Positions 16,531 to 23,760 of a DNA stretch of 23,760 nucleotides are shown here, piece by piece; the first letter of the stretch is position 1, and every line of letters starts with the position of its first letter. The DNA comes from Colwellia sp. GTDB taxonomy: Bacteria; Pseudomonadota; Gammaproteobacteria; Enterobacterales; Alteromonadaceae. Location of the stretch: the NCBI GenBank assembly GCA_003521815.1, contig DPHE01000020.1:1-23760 (forward strand), read 5' to 3'. The notes under the pieces are model-generated. The model was not told the DNA's origin and made no database searches. It saw nothing but the letters and a program-made list of their open reading frames with translations. The translations under genes were made by a program, and so were the position numbers.

Positions 16531-17413
16531 TAAGATATATTTAGAAGAGATCTTTCCTTCTCCTTTTATGCAACTTTGGCTGATTTTTAGAAAAACACCG
16601 GTTGCAATGGTAGGGGGTAGCTGTTTTATATTTTTGATAGTACTCGCTATTTTCGGACCATTATTAGCCCCTCATCCCCCTATTGAAGGGCGTCTTGATA
16701 TGCTATTACTGCCACCAGCGTGGCATATTAACGGTAATATTAGTTATTTATTAGGCACCGACGAGTTGGGTCGAGATATGTTATCACGCTTAATGTATGG
16801 CACGTCGCTAACCTTTGGACTTAGCTTTATTGTTGTCATTATTTCACTGATTATTGGTGTGGTAATCGGCTCATTATCAGCATTAACTACAGGCCTTAAA
16901 TCAAGTTTCCTTAATCATTTTCTTGATGTAATTTTATCCATCCCCTCTTTACTGCTCGCCATTATTATTGTCGCCATCTTAGGGCCAGGTATAGCTAACA
17001 CCGTATGGGCTGTAGTGCTGGTACTCATTCCTCAATTTGTTCATATTACTCGCTATGCAGTAAAAGAAGAGTCTCGTAAAGATTATGTACTTGCCTCAAG
17101 GTTAGATGGAGCCAATCCATTTAGAGTATTGTATTATTCAATCTTTCCTAATATTACTGATAGAATTATGGGGCAAGCTACCCTAGCGCAATCTGCGGCT
17201 ATTTTAGATATTGCCACATTAGGTTTTTTAGGCTTGGGCGCACAAATTCCATTACCTGAATGGGGCGCTACATTAGCCAATGGTTTAGATTTATTCTACA
17301 TAGCCCCATGGACCGTTTACTTACCTGGTTTAGCTATTTTATTTTCTGTGGTTTCCACCAACCTTGTTGGTGAAGGTATTCGTCATGCACTTAAAGTTCG
17401 CAAGGCTCGCTAA
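16520..17413 (+). CDS. sapC: SapC, Sap transporter permease
   Basis: Second inner-membrane permease (DppC/OppC type), forming the channel with SapB. 297 residues: N-terminal cytosolic tail, first helix about 28-50, the family loop LLGTDELGRDMLSRLMYG (78-95), then the permease helices with EAA loop at about 188-211 (YVLASRLDGANPFRVLYYSI) and the ending LPEWGATLANGLD. Overlaps sapB by 11 bases and sapD by one base. Confidence 0.93.
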   Translation: MARDKIYLEEIFPSPFMQLWLIFRKTPVAMVGGSCFIFLIVLAIFGPLLAPHPPIEGRLDMLLLPPAWHINGNISYLLGTDELGRDMLSRLMYGTSLTFGLSFIVVIISLIIGVVIGSLSALTTGLKSSFLNHFLDVILSIPSLLLAIIIVAILGPGIANTVWAVVLVLIPQFVHITRYAVKEESRKDYVLASRLDGANPFRVLYYSIFPNITDRIMGQATLAQSAAILDIATLGFLGLGAQIPLPEWGATLANGLDLFYIAPWTVYLPGLAILFSVVSTNLVGEGIRHALKVRKAR

Positions 17414-18435
17414 TGAATTTACTTGATATTAGAAATCTATCCATTGAACTCATTCATGATGACCAAAATATACTAGCCGTTGATAAAGTCAGTTTATCCA
17501 TGAAAGAAGGTGAAGTACGAGGTTTAGTCGGTGAATCAGGATCCGGAAAATCCTTATTAGCACAAGCACTTGTTGGCGTACTAGATGATAAATGGCATGT
17601 TCATGCTGATAGATTTCATTGGCGAGGCATTGATTTATTACGCCTATCAATTGAAGAACGCAAAGCGCTACTCTCTCGCGATATTGCTATGATATTTCAA
17701 GAGCCTATGGCCTGTTTGGATCCCACGACAGCCATTGAAGAACAGTTAACCGAAGCCATTGACAGTAGTCAACTTTCAGGTTTTTTTTGGCAAAGAAAAC
17801 AACAGCGTCATTCTGCTGCTATTAAACTCTTACATAAAGTAGGTATAAAAGACCATATCGCTTGTCTTACGAGTTATCCGCACCAGTTAACTGATGCATT
17901 ATGTCAACGGGTAATGATTGCAATGGCCTTAGCAAGAAGGCCTATATTGTTGATTGCGGATGAGCCAACAGCAGCAATGGAGAATACCAATCAAGGACAA
18001 ATATTCAGGTTATTAGCCAGTTTAAATCAATTAAAAAACATGTCTATTTTATTGATCAGTCATGATTTAGAAAATATAACCCATTGGACAAATACAATTA
18101 CCGTTATGTATAGTGGGCAATTTGTTGAAGCGGGTACAACAGAACAAATATTTAACAAGCCATTACACCCATATACCAGAGCTCTAGTAGATAGTAGCCC
18201 CAGCGCCAATTTACATTTACCAGCAAAATCTCGATTAATGACGCTACCTGGCAGCATTCCTATTTTACAACACTTGCCTATTGGCTGTCGTTTAGGGCCT
18301 AGGTGCCCTCGAGCGCAGAAAGCTTGCGTAAAATCCCCCTCAGTTACTAATTTTCATGGTCATAAAGTCAGTTGCCACTTTCCCCTTACGCCACGGAAAA
18401 AGCTCTCTAAAAGAATAATAAAGGAAGCGTACTAA
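17413..18435 (+). CDS. sapD: SapD, Sap transporter ATPase
   Basis: ABC ATPase of the Opp/Dpp class. 340 residues: Walker A GESGSGKS (40-47), Q-loop FQEP (95-98), Walker B LLIADE (179-184) and switch H in LISHD. The ABC signature is not LSGGQ but QLTDALCQR (158-166); E. coli SapD is likewise changed (LTEGECQK), so this is a family trait and helps identify the gene. The C-terminal oligopeptide domain holds cysteines spaced C-x5-C-x6-C plus a later Cys (GCRLGPRCPRAQKAC, then SCHFP), the pattern that in related Dpp ATPases can bind an iron-sulfur cluster. One base separates it from sapF. Confidence 0.94.
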   Translation: MNLLDIRNLSIELIHDDQNILAVDKVSLSMKEGEVRGLVGESGSGKSLLAQALVGVLDDKWHVHADRFHWRGIDLLRLSIEERKALLSRDIAMIFQEPMACLDPTTAIEEQLTEAIDSSQLSGFFWQRKQQRHSAAIKLLHKVGIKDHIACLTSYPHQLTDALCQRVMIAMALARRPILLIADEPTAAMENTNQGQIFRLLASLNQLKNMSILLISHDLENITHWTNTITVMYSGQFVEAGTTEQIFNKPLHPYTRALVDSSPSANLHLPAKSRLMTLPGSIPILQHLPIGCRLGPRCPRAQKACVKSPSVTNFHGHKVSCHFPLTPRKKLSKRIIKEAY

Positions 18436-18436
18436 T

Positions 18437-19222
18437 ATGTCAGGTTTACTTGAAGTAAAAGAACTCAGTAAGTCATATCGACATAAAAACTATTGGTTTA
18501 ATAGAAAAGAAACTATCGTTTTAGCGCCTATTTCTTTTAATGTTGAAGCACATCAAACGTTAGCTATTATTGGTAAGACTGGCTCGGGGAAATCAACGTT
18601 AGCTAAGTTATTAGTTGGGGCAGAACCCGCAAGCAGCGGATGTATTTATTTAAATGGTCAACCACTACAAAATGCTAGTTATAAACAAAGATGCCAACAC
18701 ATTCGGATGATCTTTCAAGATTCAGGTACTACGCTAAACCCTAGCTTAACTATTTTACAATTACTCGATGAACCACTAAAACTCAACACTCTATTTAATG
18801 AAGTAAAACGCAAAGAGATTATTCGCATCACATTGCAAAAAGTAGGGTTGTTGGGCGATCATATGAATTTTTACCCTCACATGTTCTCTGGTGGTCAAAA
18901 GCAACGCATATCGCTTGCTAGAGCGATTATATTACAACCTAAGGTGATAATACTCGATGAGGCTTTAGCATCACTAGACCCGTCATTACGCTCACAAATG
19001 ATTAACTTGTTGTTAGACCTGCAACAACAGATGGGCTTAGCATATATTCTAATTTCCCATAACCTAGGCATCATTCGCCATTTTAGTGACAATATTATTG
19101 TGCTATCCAAAGGAGAGGTAGTTGAGTCAGGTATAACGCGTGATGTGATGAGTAAGCCACAACATAAAGTGACTCAAAAACTACTGATGAATCAGAGTTT
19201 CCAACTAAAGCCTAAAAAGTGA
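18437..19222 (+). CDS. sapF: SapF, Sap transporter ATPase
   Basis: Second ABC ATPase, pairing with SapD. 261 residues: Walker A GKTGSGKS (46-53), Q-loop FQDSG (93-97), canonical signature SGGQKQR (151-157), Walker B IILDE (171-175), D-loop SLD, switch H in LISHN. It has no C-terminal cysteine domain. With a degenerate signature in SapD and a canonical one here, the heterodimer would have one normal and one altered ATP site. Last gene of the pspF-sapABCDF run; I see no strong terminator before the decayed insertion sequence that follows. Confidence 0.94.
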   Translation: MSGLLEVKELSKSYRHKNYWFNRKETIVLAPISFNVEAHQTLAIIGKTGSGKSTLAKLLVGAEPASSGCIYLNGQPLQNASYKQRCQHIRMIFQDSGTTLNPSLTILQLLDEPLKLNTLFNEVKRKEIIRITLQKVGLLGDHMNFYPHMFSGGQKQRISLARAIILQPKVIILDEALASLDPSLRSQMINLLLDLQQQMGLAYILISHNLGIIRHFSDNIIVLSKGEVVESGITRDVMSKPQHKVTQKLLMNQSFQLKPKK

Positions 19223-19268
19223 GCGAATCGCTATTTGGTGATCAATAAATCCTACTTATGTTCACAGG

Positions 19269-19542
19269 TTATAAGGCGACTGATTCATAACAAACCGCCT
19301 GATGCCCAAGGACATCAAAACCATCGAACAGCCAATGTAATTGCTCTTCAGTTAAATTTAGTGAAGTGGAGTTCAGTTTTTGAGGCCATTTGAACTTATC
19401 CTTTTCAAGGCGTTTATACAACAAGGCAAAGCCTGTCTTATCCCAGTACAGTACTTGAGTTTATCTCTGCCTTTATTACAAAAAACAAAGACACTTCCCG
19501 TTAATCACGACAAAGAAAAACCTCAGGTACGCCACTAAACAT
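19269..19542 (-). pseudogene. tnpB: IS66 TnpB remnant (deletion plus frameshift)
   Basis: The start MFSGVPEVFLCRD (from 19542) is a TnpB N terminus. It stops at 19501-19503, and the next recognisable piece is LTGSVFVFCNKGRDKLK in another frame, so the DMRKxxDGL region (roughly 35 residues) is deleted near 19500-19510. A second shift near 19453 leads to LYWDKTGFALLYKRLEKDKF and the end EEQLHWLFDGFDVLGHQAV, with stop at 19269-19271. Non-functional. Confidence 0.82.
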
Positions 19543-19865
19543 TCTCATGCGTTAATCCATTAAGCAACTCAGCTATAAAAGCAGGGAAGTATTCTGAGGC
19601 AATGATAATTCGCCAACGTGCAGAGTCAATTTTATGGGAGGGTCAATATGTTGAGCGATAATGGTGGTTTGCTTAGTGACAACGTTCGCTTGTTAAAACC
19701 CGTACTGCTATTGTCTCTGGCAACAATAGCTTGACGTGCATAAAAATACTTAACGTTTAATTGACGTTCTTCACAGAACTTCGGCACTGACAGACCCCTA
19801 CTGACTTGTTGCTCTACTAGGTTTTTCCACTCATCGAATGTTTTACGGCTAGTACGTTGCTCGAT
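19535..19865 (-). pseudogene. tnpA: IS66 TnpA remnant (frameshifted)
   Basis: Reading from about 19865: RKTFDEWKNLVEQQVSRGLS, PKFCEERQLNVKYFYARQAI, typical of the helix-turn-helix TnpA of IS66. A one-base loss near 19693 shifts to ANVVTKQTTIIAQHIDPPIK and HVGELSLPQNTS; another near 19584-19587 shifts to FIAELLNGLTHENV and stop at 19535. The stop overlaps the tnpB start, as in intact IS66 elements. The start codon is lost or shifted: an in-frame stop lies at 19866-19868. Confidence 0.82.
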
Positions 19866-19991
19866 TTATGACGTTAGAGCAAGTCTAGAGGTAATGATCA
19901 GTTTAGGATATGTGCATTTGCCGAGACGTTCACCCTAAAAAAGAATAATGTTAGGGGAATCTTCTTAATATCAATACTTTACAACACAGTA

Positions 19992-20019
19992 AAGTAGCGT
20001 GTTTTAAAACCCGCTACTT
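19992..20019. terminator. Hairpin after ppiD, possible terminator
   Basis: Arms AAGTAGCG and CGCTACTT pair over 8 bp; the interior GTTTTAAAAC is itself self-complementary and extends the stem past one mismatch. It begins 12 bases after the ppiD stop on the minus strand. The following T-tract is short (TTTA), so termination strength is uncertain. Confidence 0.5.
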
Positions 20020-20031
20020 ATTTAACTGTAT

Positions 20032-21960
20032 TTAGTATTTTGTCGGTTCAGCCACTTGACCTCGAATAATTTCAGCATCCACTTTTAATGAATCAACGTA
20101 GCTTTTATAAACTGACTGGGCTAATTGAGAAGTTTGCTGTTGAGCAAGCTGAGGATTCGCTGCAGAATCAGCTACATTGACCGCCTGTACCTCTACTAAC
20201 GCTAAATCACCATTACTTAATGCAACTGTTGATGCCGATACAGTTCCTTCTATAGGGTGAGGTAGTATAAATGCTTCACGGGTAATACTCTGATCTAAAT
20301 CAGCACTATAACGTGCAACATTTTCTTTTGTGATAAAACTTACATAATTCTTAGTTAACTGCTCTGTAATATCATTACCCGCTTTAAATTGAACCAATAA
20401 GTCTTCCATTGTACTTTGCGCTTTTTCCGTCGCCTTTTGCGTTACAAGTATTTTTTCTATTTGAGTTTGTACTTCGGCTAACGGCTTGGCATTGGCTTCT
20501 TGGTACGTGTTCAATCGTAATACTAGGGCTTCATTATCATTTAGTTCAATAATATCTGAATTTAGATTATCTTGTAAAACCAAATCAGAAAAGGCTGCTT
20601 CGAGTACTTTTGGATCATTAAAAGGGGCTTTATTATTGGTATTTAATCCAGAGTTAACTAACCAAGCTGACGTTGCCACTTTTGTGTTAACTTCACTAGC
20701 AGCATCTTCAAGACTGTCTGGAAACTCAAAACTTACCCGTGCCATTTCCTGAGTGAGTATATAAAATTTCTCTTGTGCTTTTTCATTACTCACTTTAGCC
20801 TGTAATTGAGTGCTAACATCAGCTAAACTTTGAATGACTTCTTTTTTAAGCTCAGTTAATTTAATGATATGGTAACCAAAACTTGTTTTAACTAGTTCTG
20901 TGGTATCACCTACTGTTGCTAATGCAAAAGCAGCTTCATCAAAACTGACTTCCATTACGCCTGTTTCAAGAAAATCTAAATCACCACCATTTTCACCACT
21001 AAAAGTATCATTTGATAATTCTTTAGCAAGTATGGCAAAGTTTTCTCCTTGTGCTATTCGAGTTAACACTGTTTCAGCTTGCGTTTTGGCTGTCGCTTCA
21101 CTATTAGTATCACCTTCAGTGAACTCTATAAGAATATGTGAAACACGACGCTGTTCAGCTTGAGTAAAACTGGCAATATTATCTTGATAATAACTAGCAA
21201 CATCCTCATCGCTCACATGGATATCTTTAGCAATATCAGCCACAGTTAAACGGATGTAATCTACCTTTACTTGTTCTTTATTCTCAAAACGTATTTGATT
21301 AGCTTGGTAGTAAGTTTTAATTTCCGCTTTACTCACATCAATTCCAGCTTCAAATTGCTTGGCTGACATAGTTGCAAAGCGTATATCACGGGTTTGATTT
21401 TGCAATGCCAGTTGCAATTTCTCTTGATAAGGTAAGTTGAACTCAGTAGATACCAGTGCTTGAGATAGTTGATGGCGAGTCATTTCAACGCGTAAGTAAT
21501 CTCGAAAACTTGATGTTTGTAAAAAACCAGATTGGTTAATAATAGCTAAGAAGCGGTTGTTATCAAAAACACCATCCACTTGAAATTCAGGCATTTCTCT
21601 TATCGTTTTTTTAATTCGCTCATCTGATACACGAATCGCAAGACTTTCTGCACTTTGATCGATTAACCGCTCATTAATTAAATTATCTAAAACACCCTGA
21701 CGAAAATTAGCCATATAGTTACTATCATTAGATAAGTTATCAAACATATCGCCAAATTGTTGAGCCATACGGTTACGTTGCGCCTGATAAGCTTTATCGA
21801 ATGCTTGTTGACTTATTTTTTCACCATTAACCGTCGCAACAGACGTATCAACAGAATTGGTGTAACTACCAATGCCAGCAAGAGCAAAAGTTAATATAAC
21901 AAGGCCAAGAATAATTTTGGCTGTCATGCCCTGCGAACTTTCTCGAATATTTTCTAACAT
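20032..21960 (-). CDS. ppiD: PpiD, periplasmic chaperone with parvulin domain
   Basis: Inner-membrane-anchored periplasmic folding factor found near the Sec translocon. 642 residues (E. coli 623). A short cytosolic N terminus and one membrane helix (about 14-33) are followed by a SurA-like N-terminal chaperone region (about 40-190), a parvulin domain (about 272-370, from RRVSHILIEF through GENGGDLDFL to FGYHIIKLTE) and a long C-terminal region. It follows hupB and lon on the same strand, the usual gammaproteobacterial order. A strong terminator after hupB implies that ppiD has its own promoter in 21961-22102. Confidence 0.95.
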   Translation of the reverse strand: MLENIRESSQGMTAKIILGLVILTFALAGIGSYTNSVDTSVATVNGEKISQQAFDKAYQAQRNRMAQQFGDMFDNLSNDSNYMANFRQGVLDNLINERLIDQSAESLAIRVSDERIKKTIREMPEFQVDGVFDNNRFLAIINQSGFLQTSSFRDYLRVEMTRHQLSQALVSTEFNLPYQEKLQLALQNQTRDIRFATMSAKQFEAGIDVSKAEIKTYYQANQIRFENKEQVKVDYIRLTVADIAKDIHVSDEDVASYYQDNIASFTQAEQRRVSHILIEFTEGDTNSEATAKTQAETVLTRIAQGENFAILAKELSNDTFSGENGGDLDFLETGVMEVSFDEAAFALATVGDTTELVKTSFGYHIIKLTELKKEVIQSLADVSTQLQAKVSNEKAQEKFYILTQEMARVSFEFPDSLEDAASEVNTKVATSAWLVNSGLNTNNKAPFNDPKVLEAAFSDLVLQDNLNSDIIELNDNEALVLRLNTYQEANAKPLAEVQTQIEKILVTQKATEKAQSTMEDLLVQFKAGNDITEQLTKNYVSFITKENVARYSADLDQSITREAFILPHPIEGTVSASTVALSNGDLALVEVQAVNVADSAANPQLAQQQTSQLAQSVYKSYVDSLKVDAEIIRGQVAEPTKY

Positions 21961-22102
21961 CTTTATCTCATTTATTTAAGGTATAGCCGATAAAGCCGTT
22001 CCCTATAACATAGAGAGTTTAGGCTATAATTTTTATTGCTCGCGATTTTAACAGATGCAGACCGCGGCTTGAAGTGTAAAATACTATTTTTCAATAAGCT
22101 AA

Positions 22103-22136
22103 AAATAAAAGACCACCTTTAGGTGGTCTTTTATTT
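22103..22136. terminator. Rho-independent terminator after hupB
   Basis: Fifteen-bp perfect stem: AAATAAAAGACCACC, 4-base loop, GGTGGTCTTTTATTT. The GC core with flanking A- and T-runs gives a strong, bidirectional terminator. It lies about 43 bases after the hupB stop. Confidence 0.9.
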
Positions 22137-22178
22137 ATCTGTACTGTAAAAAAATTGCTAAAAGCAATTAATCAAAGA

Positions 22179-22454
22179 TTAGCCATTACAAGCATCTTTT
22201 AATGCTTTGCCTGCTTTAAATGCAGGTATTTTAGCAGCTGCTATTTGAATAGTAGCGCCTGTTTGTGGATTACGACCAGAACGTGCAGCACGGTCACGTA
22301 CAGAGAAAGTACCAAAACCAACTAAAGCAACTTGCTCACCATTTTGTAACTCTTCAGTTACAGCACCGATAAAAGAATCTAATGCGCGACCAGCAGCAGC
22401 TTTTGAAATGTCAGCGCCTTCAGAAATTTTATCGATAAGTTGAGATTTATTCAT
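22179..22454 (-). CDS. hupB: DNA-binding protein HU-beta
   Basis: Small histone-like nucleoid protein that bends and compacts DNA as a dimer. The 91 residues match HU length and order: helical N terminus (MNKSQLIDKISEGADISKAA), the core VALVGFGTFSVRDRAARSGRNPQTG (saddle and DNA-binding arm, with RNPQTG at the arm tip) and the C-terminal helix IPAFKAGKALKDA. The ATG follows a GGGGAA ribosome site. Beta rather than alpha is based on the position between lon and ppiD. Strong terminator downstream. Confidence 0.96.
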   Translation of the reverse strand: MNKSQLIDKISEGADISKAAAGRALDSFIGAVTEELQNGEQVALVGFGTFSVRDRAARSGRNPQTGATIQIAAAKIPAFKAGKALKDACNG

Positions 22455-22783
22455 AGTGTATTCCCCGTCAATTATTATTAAAGTGCTACTTTTATTTCCC
22501 TCATTAAGGGGTTAAATAAAAGTTAGTCCTTTAGAAAATATTTTTTATACCAATTCACACTAGGTAAAATAATTCTCTTTGAACTTTAAGCGTATAGTTT
22601 AGAAAAACTTTTCTGCTAGTTCTCATAAAAGTATGCTTTAAGCATGATATATAAGGGTTCTAGAGATATAAGCCTCCTTAACTTACCATAATTTCAGTAT
22701 TTGAAAAGCCTTAATTACCAATTCATACTAAATAATGACTTTTTAACTGATTTATTATCAAAAAAAACTTTATCAAATAAAAA
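22455..22783. other. Spacer between lon and hupB with hairpin and repeats
   Basis: No gene is seen in these 329 bases. Next to hupB, a hairpin (CTTTTATTT at 22489-22497 with AAATAAAAG at 22514-22522, and CCC/GGG inside) sits in the probable promoter or leader. The motif TACCAATTCACACTA (22548-22562) recurs as TACCAATTCATACTA (22716-22730). I see no clean terminator for lon. Confidence 0.5.
22548..22736 (+). repeat. Pair of TACCAATTCA(C/T)ACTA direct repeats
   Basis: Two copies agree at 14 of 15 bases (22548-22562 and 22716-22730) and both continue with a variant of TAAATAAT. They may be the ends of a short non-coding repeat unit of about 190 bases, or two copies of a dispersed REP-like element. 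Confidence 0.4.
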
Positions 22784-23760
22784 TCATTCTGCTTGCCACT
22801 GCTCTACTGGGTGTTCAAGCGCCAGTTTCAGTACTTGATCTATCCATTTTACAGGATGAATAGACAAGTCGGCTTTAACATTTTCAGGGATTTCTTTTAA
22901 ATCACGTTCGTTTTCATGTGGAATAATAACCGTTTTAATACCACCACGATGCGCTGCTAATAATTTCTCTTTTAAGCCACCAATAGCTAAAACTTCACCA
23001 CGTAAGGTAATTTCACCTGTCATGGCAACGTCTGCTCTAACTGGATTACCAGTTAAACTAGAAACAAGTGCTGTGCACATTCCTACACCAGCACTTGGCC
23101 CATCTTTGGGTGTTGCTCCCTCAGGTACATGAACATGGATATCACGTTTTTCATAAAAGTTTTCATTAATACGTAGTTTTTCTGTTCTACTACGCACTAC
23201 TGTCATCGCTGCTTGAATGGACTCTTGCATAACATCACCCAATGAACCGGTATATGTTAATTTACCTTTACCTGGTACTGAGGCTGTTTCTATAGTTAAT
23301 AATTCACCACCAACCTGTGTCCATGCTAAACCGGTTACTAAGCCCACACGATTTTCATCATCTGCTTTACCATAATCGAATCGTTGTATGCCTAAAAATT
23401 CATCTAGATTGTCTTGATTGATCACAACATTTTTCAGTTTTTTATCTAACAAAATAGACTTAACCGTTTTACGGCATAATTTAGATATTTCGCGCTCAAG
23501 GTTACGTACCCCTGCTTCACGGGTGTAATATCGAATAATGCCAATAATTGCGCTGTCATCAATGGTTATTTCTTTGCTATTTAAACCATTACGTTTAATT
23601 TGTTTATCGACCAAGTGATCTCGAGCAATATTCAGTTTTTCATCTTCGGTATAGCCGGACAAACGAATAACTTCCATACGATCAAGTAATGGGCCAGGGA
23701 TATCCATACTATTCGAAGTCGCAACAAACATCACATCAGATAAATCATAATCAACTTCTA
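22784..23760 (-). CDS. lon: ATP-dependent Lon protease, C-terminal part (runs off right edge)
   Basis: Cytosolic AAA+ serine protease that degrades misfolded and regulatory proteins. The frame stays open to the window edge (EVDYDLSDVMFVATSNSM at the boundary), so this is the C-terminal part only; a GTG at 23734 is internal, not a start. Visible: the end of the AAA+ domain (FVATSNSMDIPGPLLDRME with sensor 1 and the arginine finger), the alpha-helical lid (LNIARDHLVDKQ), and the complete protease domain with catalytic Ser in PKDGPSAGVG and Lys in GGLKEKLLAAHRGG. The hupB-ppiD order downstream is conserved. Intact as far as seen. Confidence 0.97.
   Translation of the reverse strand, partial: EVDYDLSDVMFVATSNSMDIPGPLLDRMEVIRLSGYTEDEKLNIARDHLVDKQIKRNGLNSKEITIDDSAIIGIIRYYTREAGVRNLEREISKLCRKTVKSILLDKKLKNVVINQDNLDEFLGIQRFDYGKADDENRVGLVTGLAWTQVGGELLTIETASVPGKGKLTYTGSLGDVMQESIQAAMTVVRSRTEKLRINENFYEKRDIHVHVPEGATPKDGPSAGVGMCTALVSSLTGNPVRADVAMTGEITLRGEVLAIGGLKEKLLAAHRGGIKTVIIPHENERDLKEIPENVKADLSIHPVKWIDQVLKLALEHPVEQWQAE

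Larger units (their letters stand above)
19269..19933 (-). mobile_element. Decayed IS66-family insertion sequence remnant
   Basis: The 809-base gap between sapF and ppiD has no open gene, but the minus strand, read across frame changes, gives IS66 accessory proteins TnpA then TnpB in the normal order. The transposase gene tnpC, which should follow tnpB, is missing: only 46 bases separate the tnpB stop from the sapF stop. A possible outer end is GTGAACGTCTCGGC, starting at 19933 on the minus strand; no matching end or target duplication was found on the other side. An old insertion that lost more than half its length. Confidence 0.78.

Noticed and set aside
17889..17913. Altered ABC signature in SapD as a sign of a dead gene
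   Set aside because: E. coli SapD has a similar change, and Walker A, Walker B and the C-terminal domain are intact, so it is a family trait.
20486..21163. Two open frames of 87-88 codons antisense to ppiD
   Set aside because: They mirror the intact ppiD reading frame, with serine-rich low-information sequence and no ribosome site.
1..23760. Search for an undescribed defence, CRISPR or mobile system
   Set aside because: All intact genes belong to well-known families in conserved order; there are no spaced repeats, tRNA-bordered islands, toxin-antitoxin pairs or integrases.

Overview
The window is AT-rich bacterial chromosome. Gene content, gene order and protein sequences point to a gammaproteobacterium of the Alteromonadales, most like Colwellia and relatives. 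This assignment comes from recognising families and synteny, not from a search. Almost everything is core genome; I see no phage, CRISPR array, integron or new defence-like system.

Left part (1-6172): a broken outer-membrane polysaccharide export gene (SLBB/Wza-like) on the minus strand carries at least two single-base frameshifts and runs off the left edge. A 530-base spacer with no gene follows. Then, on the plus strand, come a POT-family peptide transporter, 5-formyltetrahydrofolate cyclo-ligase, rpiA and serA; the last three keep the neighbourhood known from E. coli. A strong bidirectional terminator closes serA. A short match to the 3' part of 6S RNA sits just before the cyclo-ligase gene, where ssrS normally lies, but there is no room for a complete 6S gene. 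Three tandem 8-mers resembling MetJ boxes lie upstream of serA.

Middle part (6173-19222): the classic psp neighbourhood. Leftward run pspA-pspB-pspC, ycjX-ycjF, phhB and tyrR. Rightward runs pspF, which overlaps the start of sapA and leads into sapB-sapC-sapD-sapF, a peptide-type ABC transporter. pspF and pspA are divergent, with a sigma54-like promoter for pspA between them. tyrR has a near-consensus TYR box just upstream, suggesting autoregulation. The pterin recycling enzyme gene phhB sits between ycjF and tyrR, which links the aromatic amino-acid regulator to phenylalanine hydroxylation even though phhA is not in the window.

Right part (19223-23760): a decayed IS66-family remnant (tnpA and tnpB pieces with frameshifts and a deletion, no tnpC) separates sapF from ppiD. 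Then come ppiD, hupB and the C-terminal half of lon on the minus strand, the standard lon-hupB-ppiD order of gammaproteobacteria. Lon runs off the right edge.

The most useful second looks are the regulatory sites (TYR box, MetJ-like array, pspA promoter), the 6S-like tail, and the two decayed loci.
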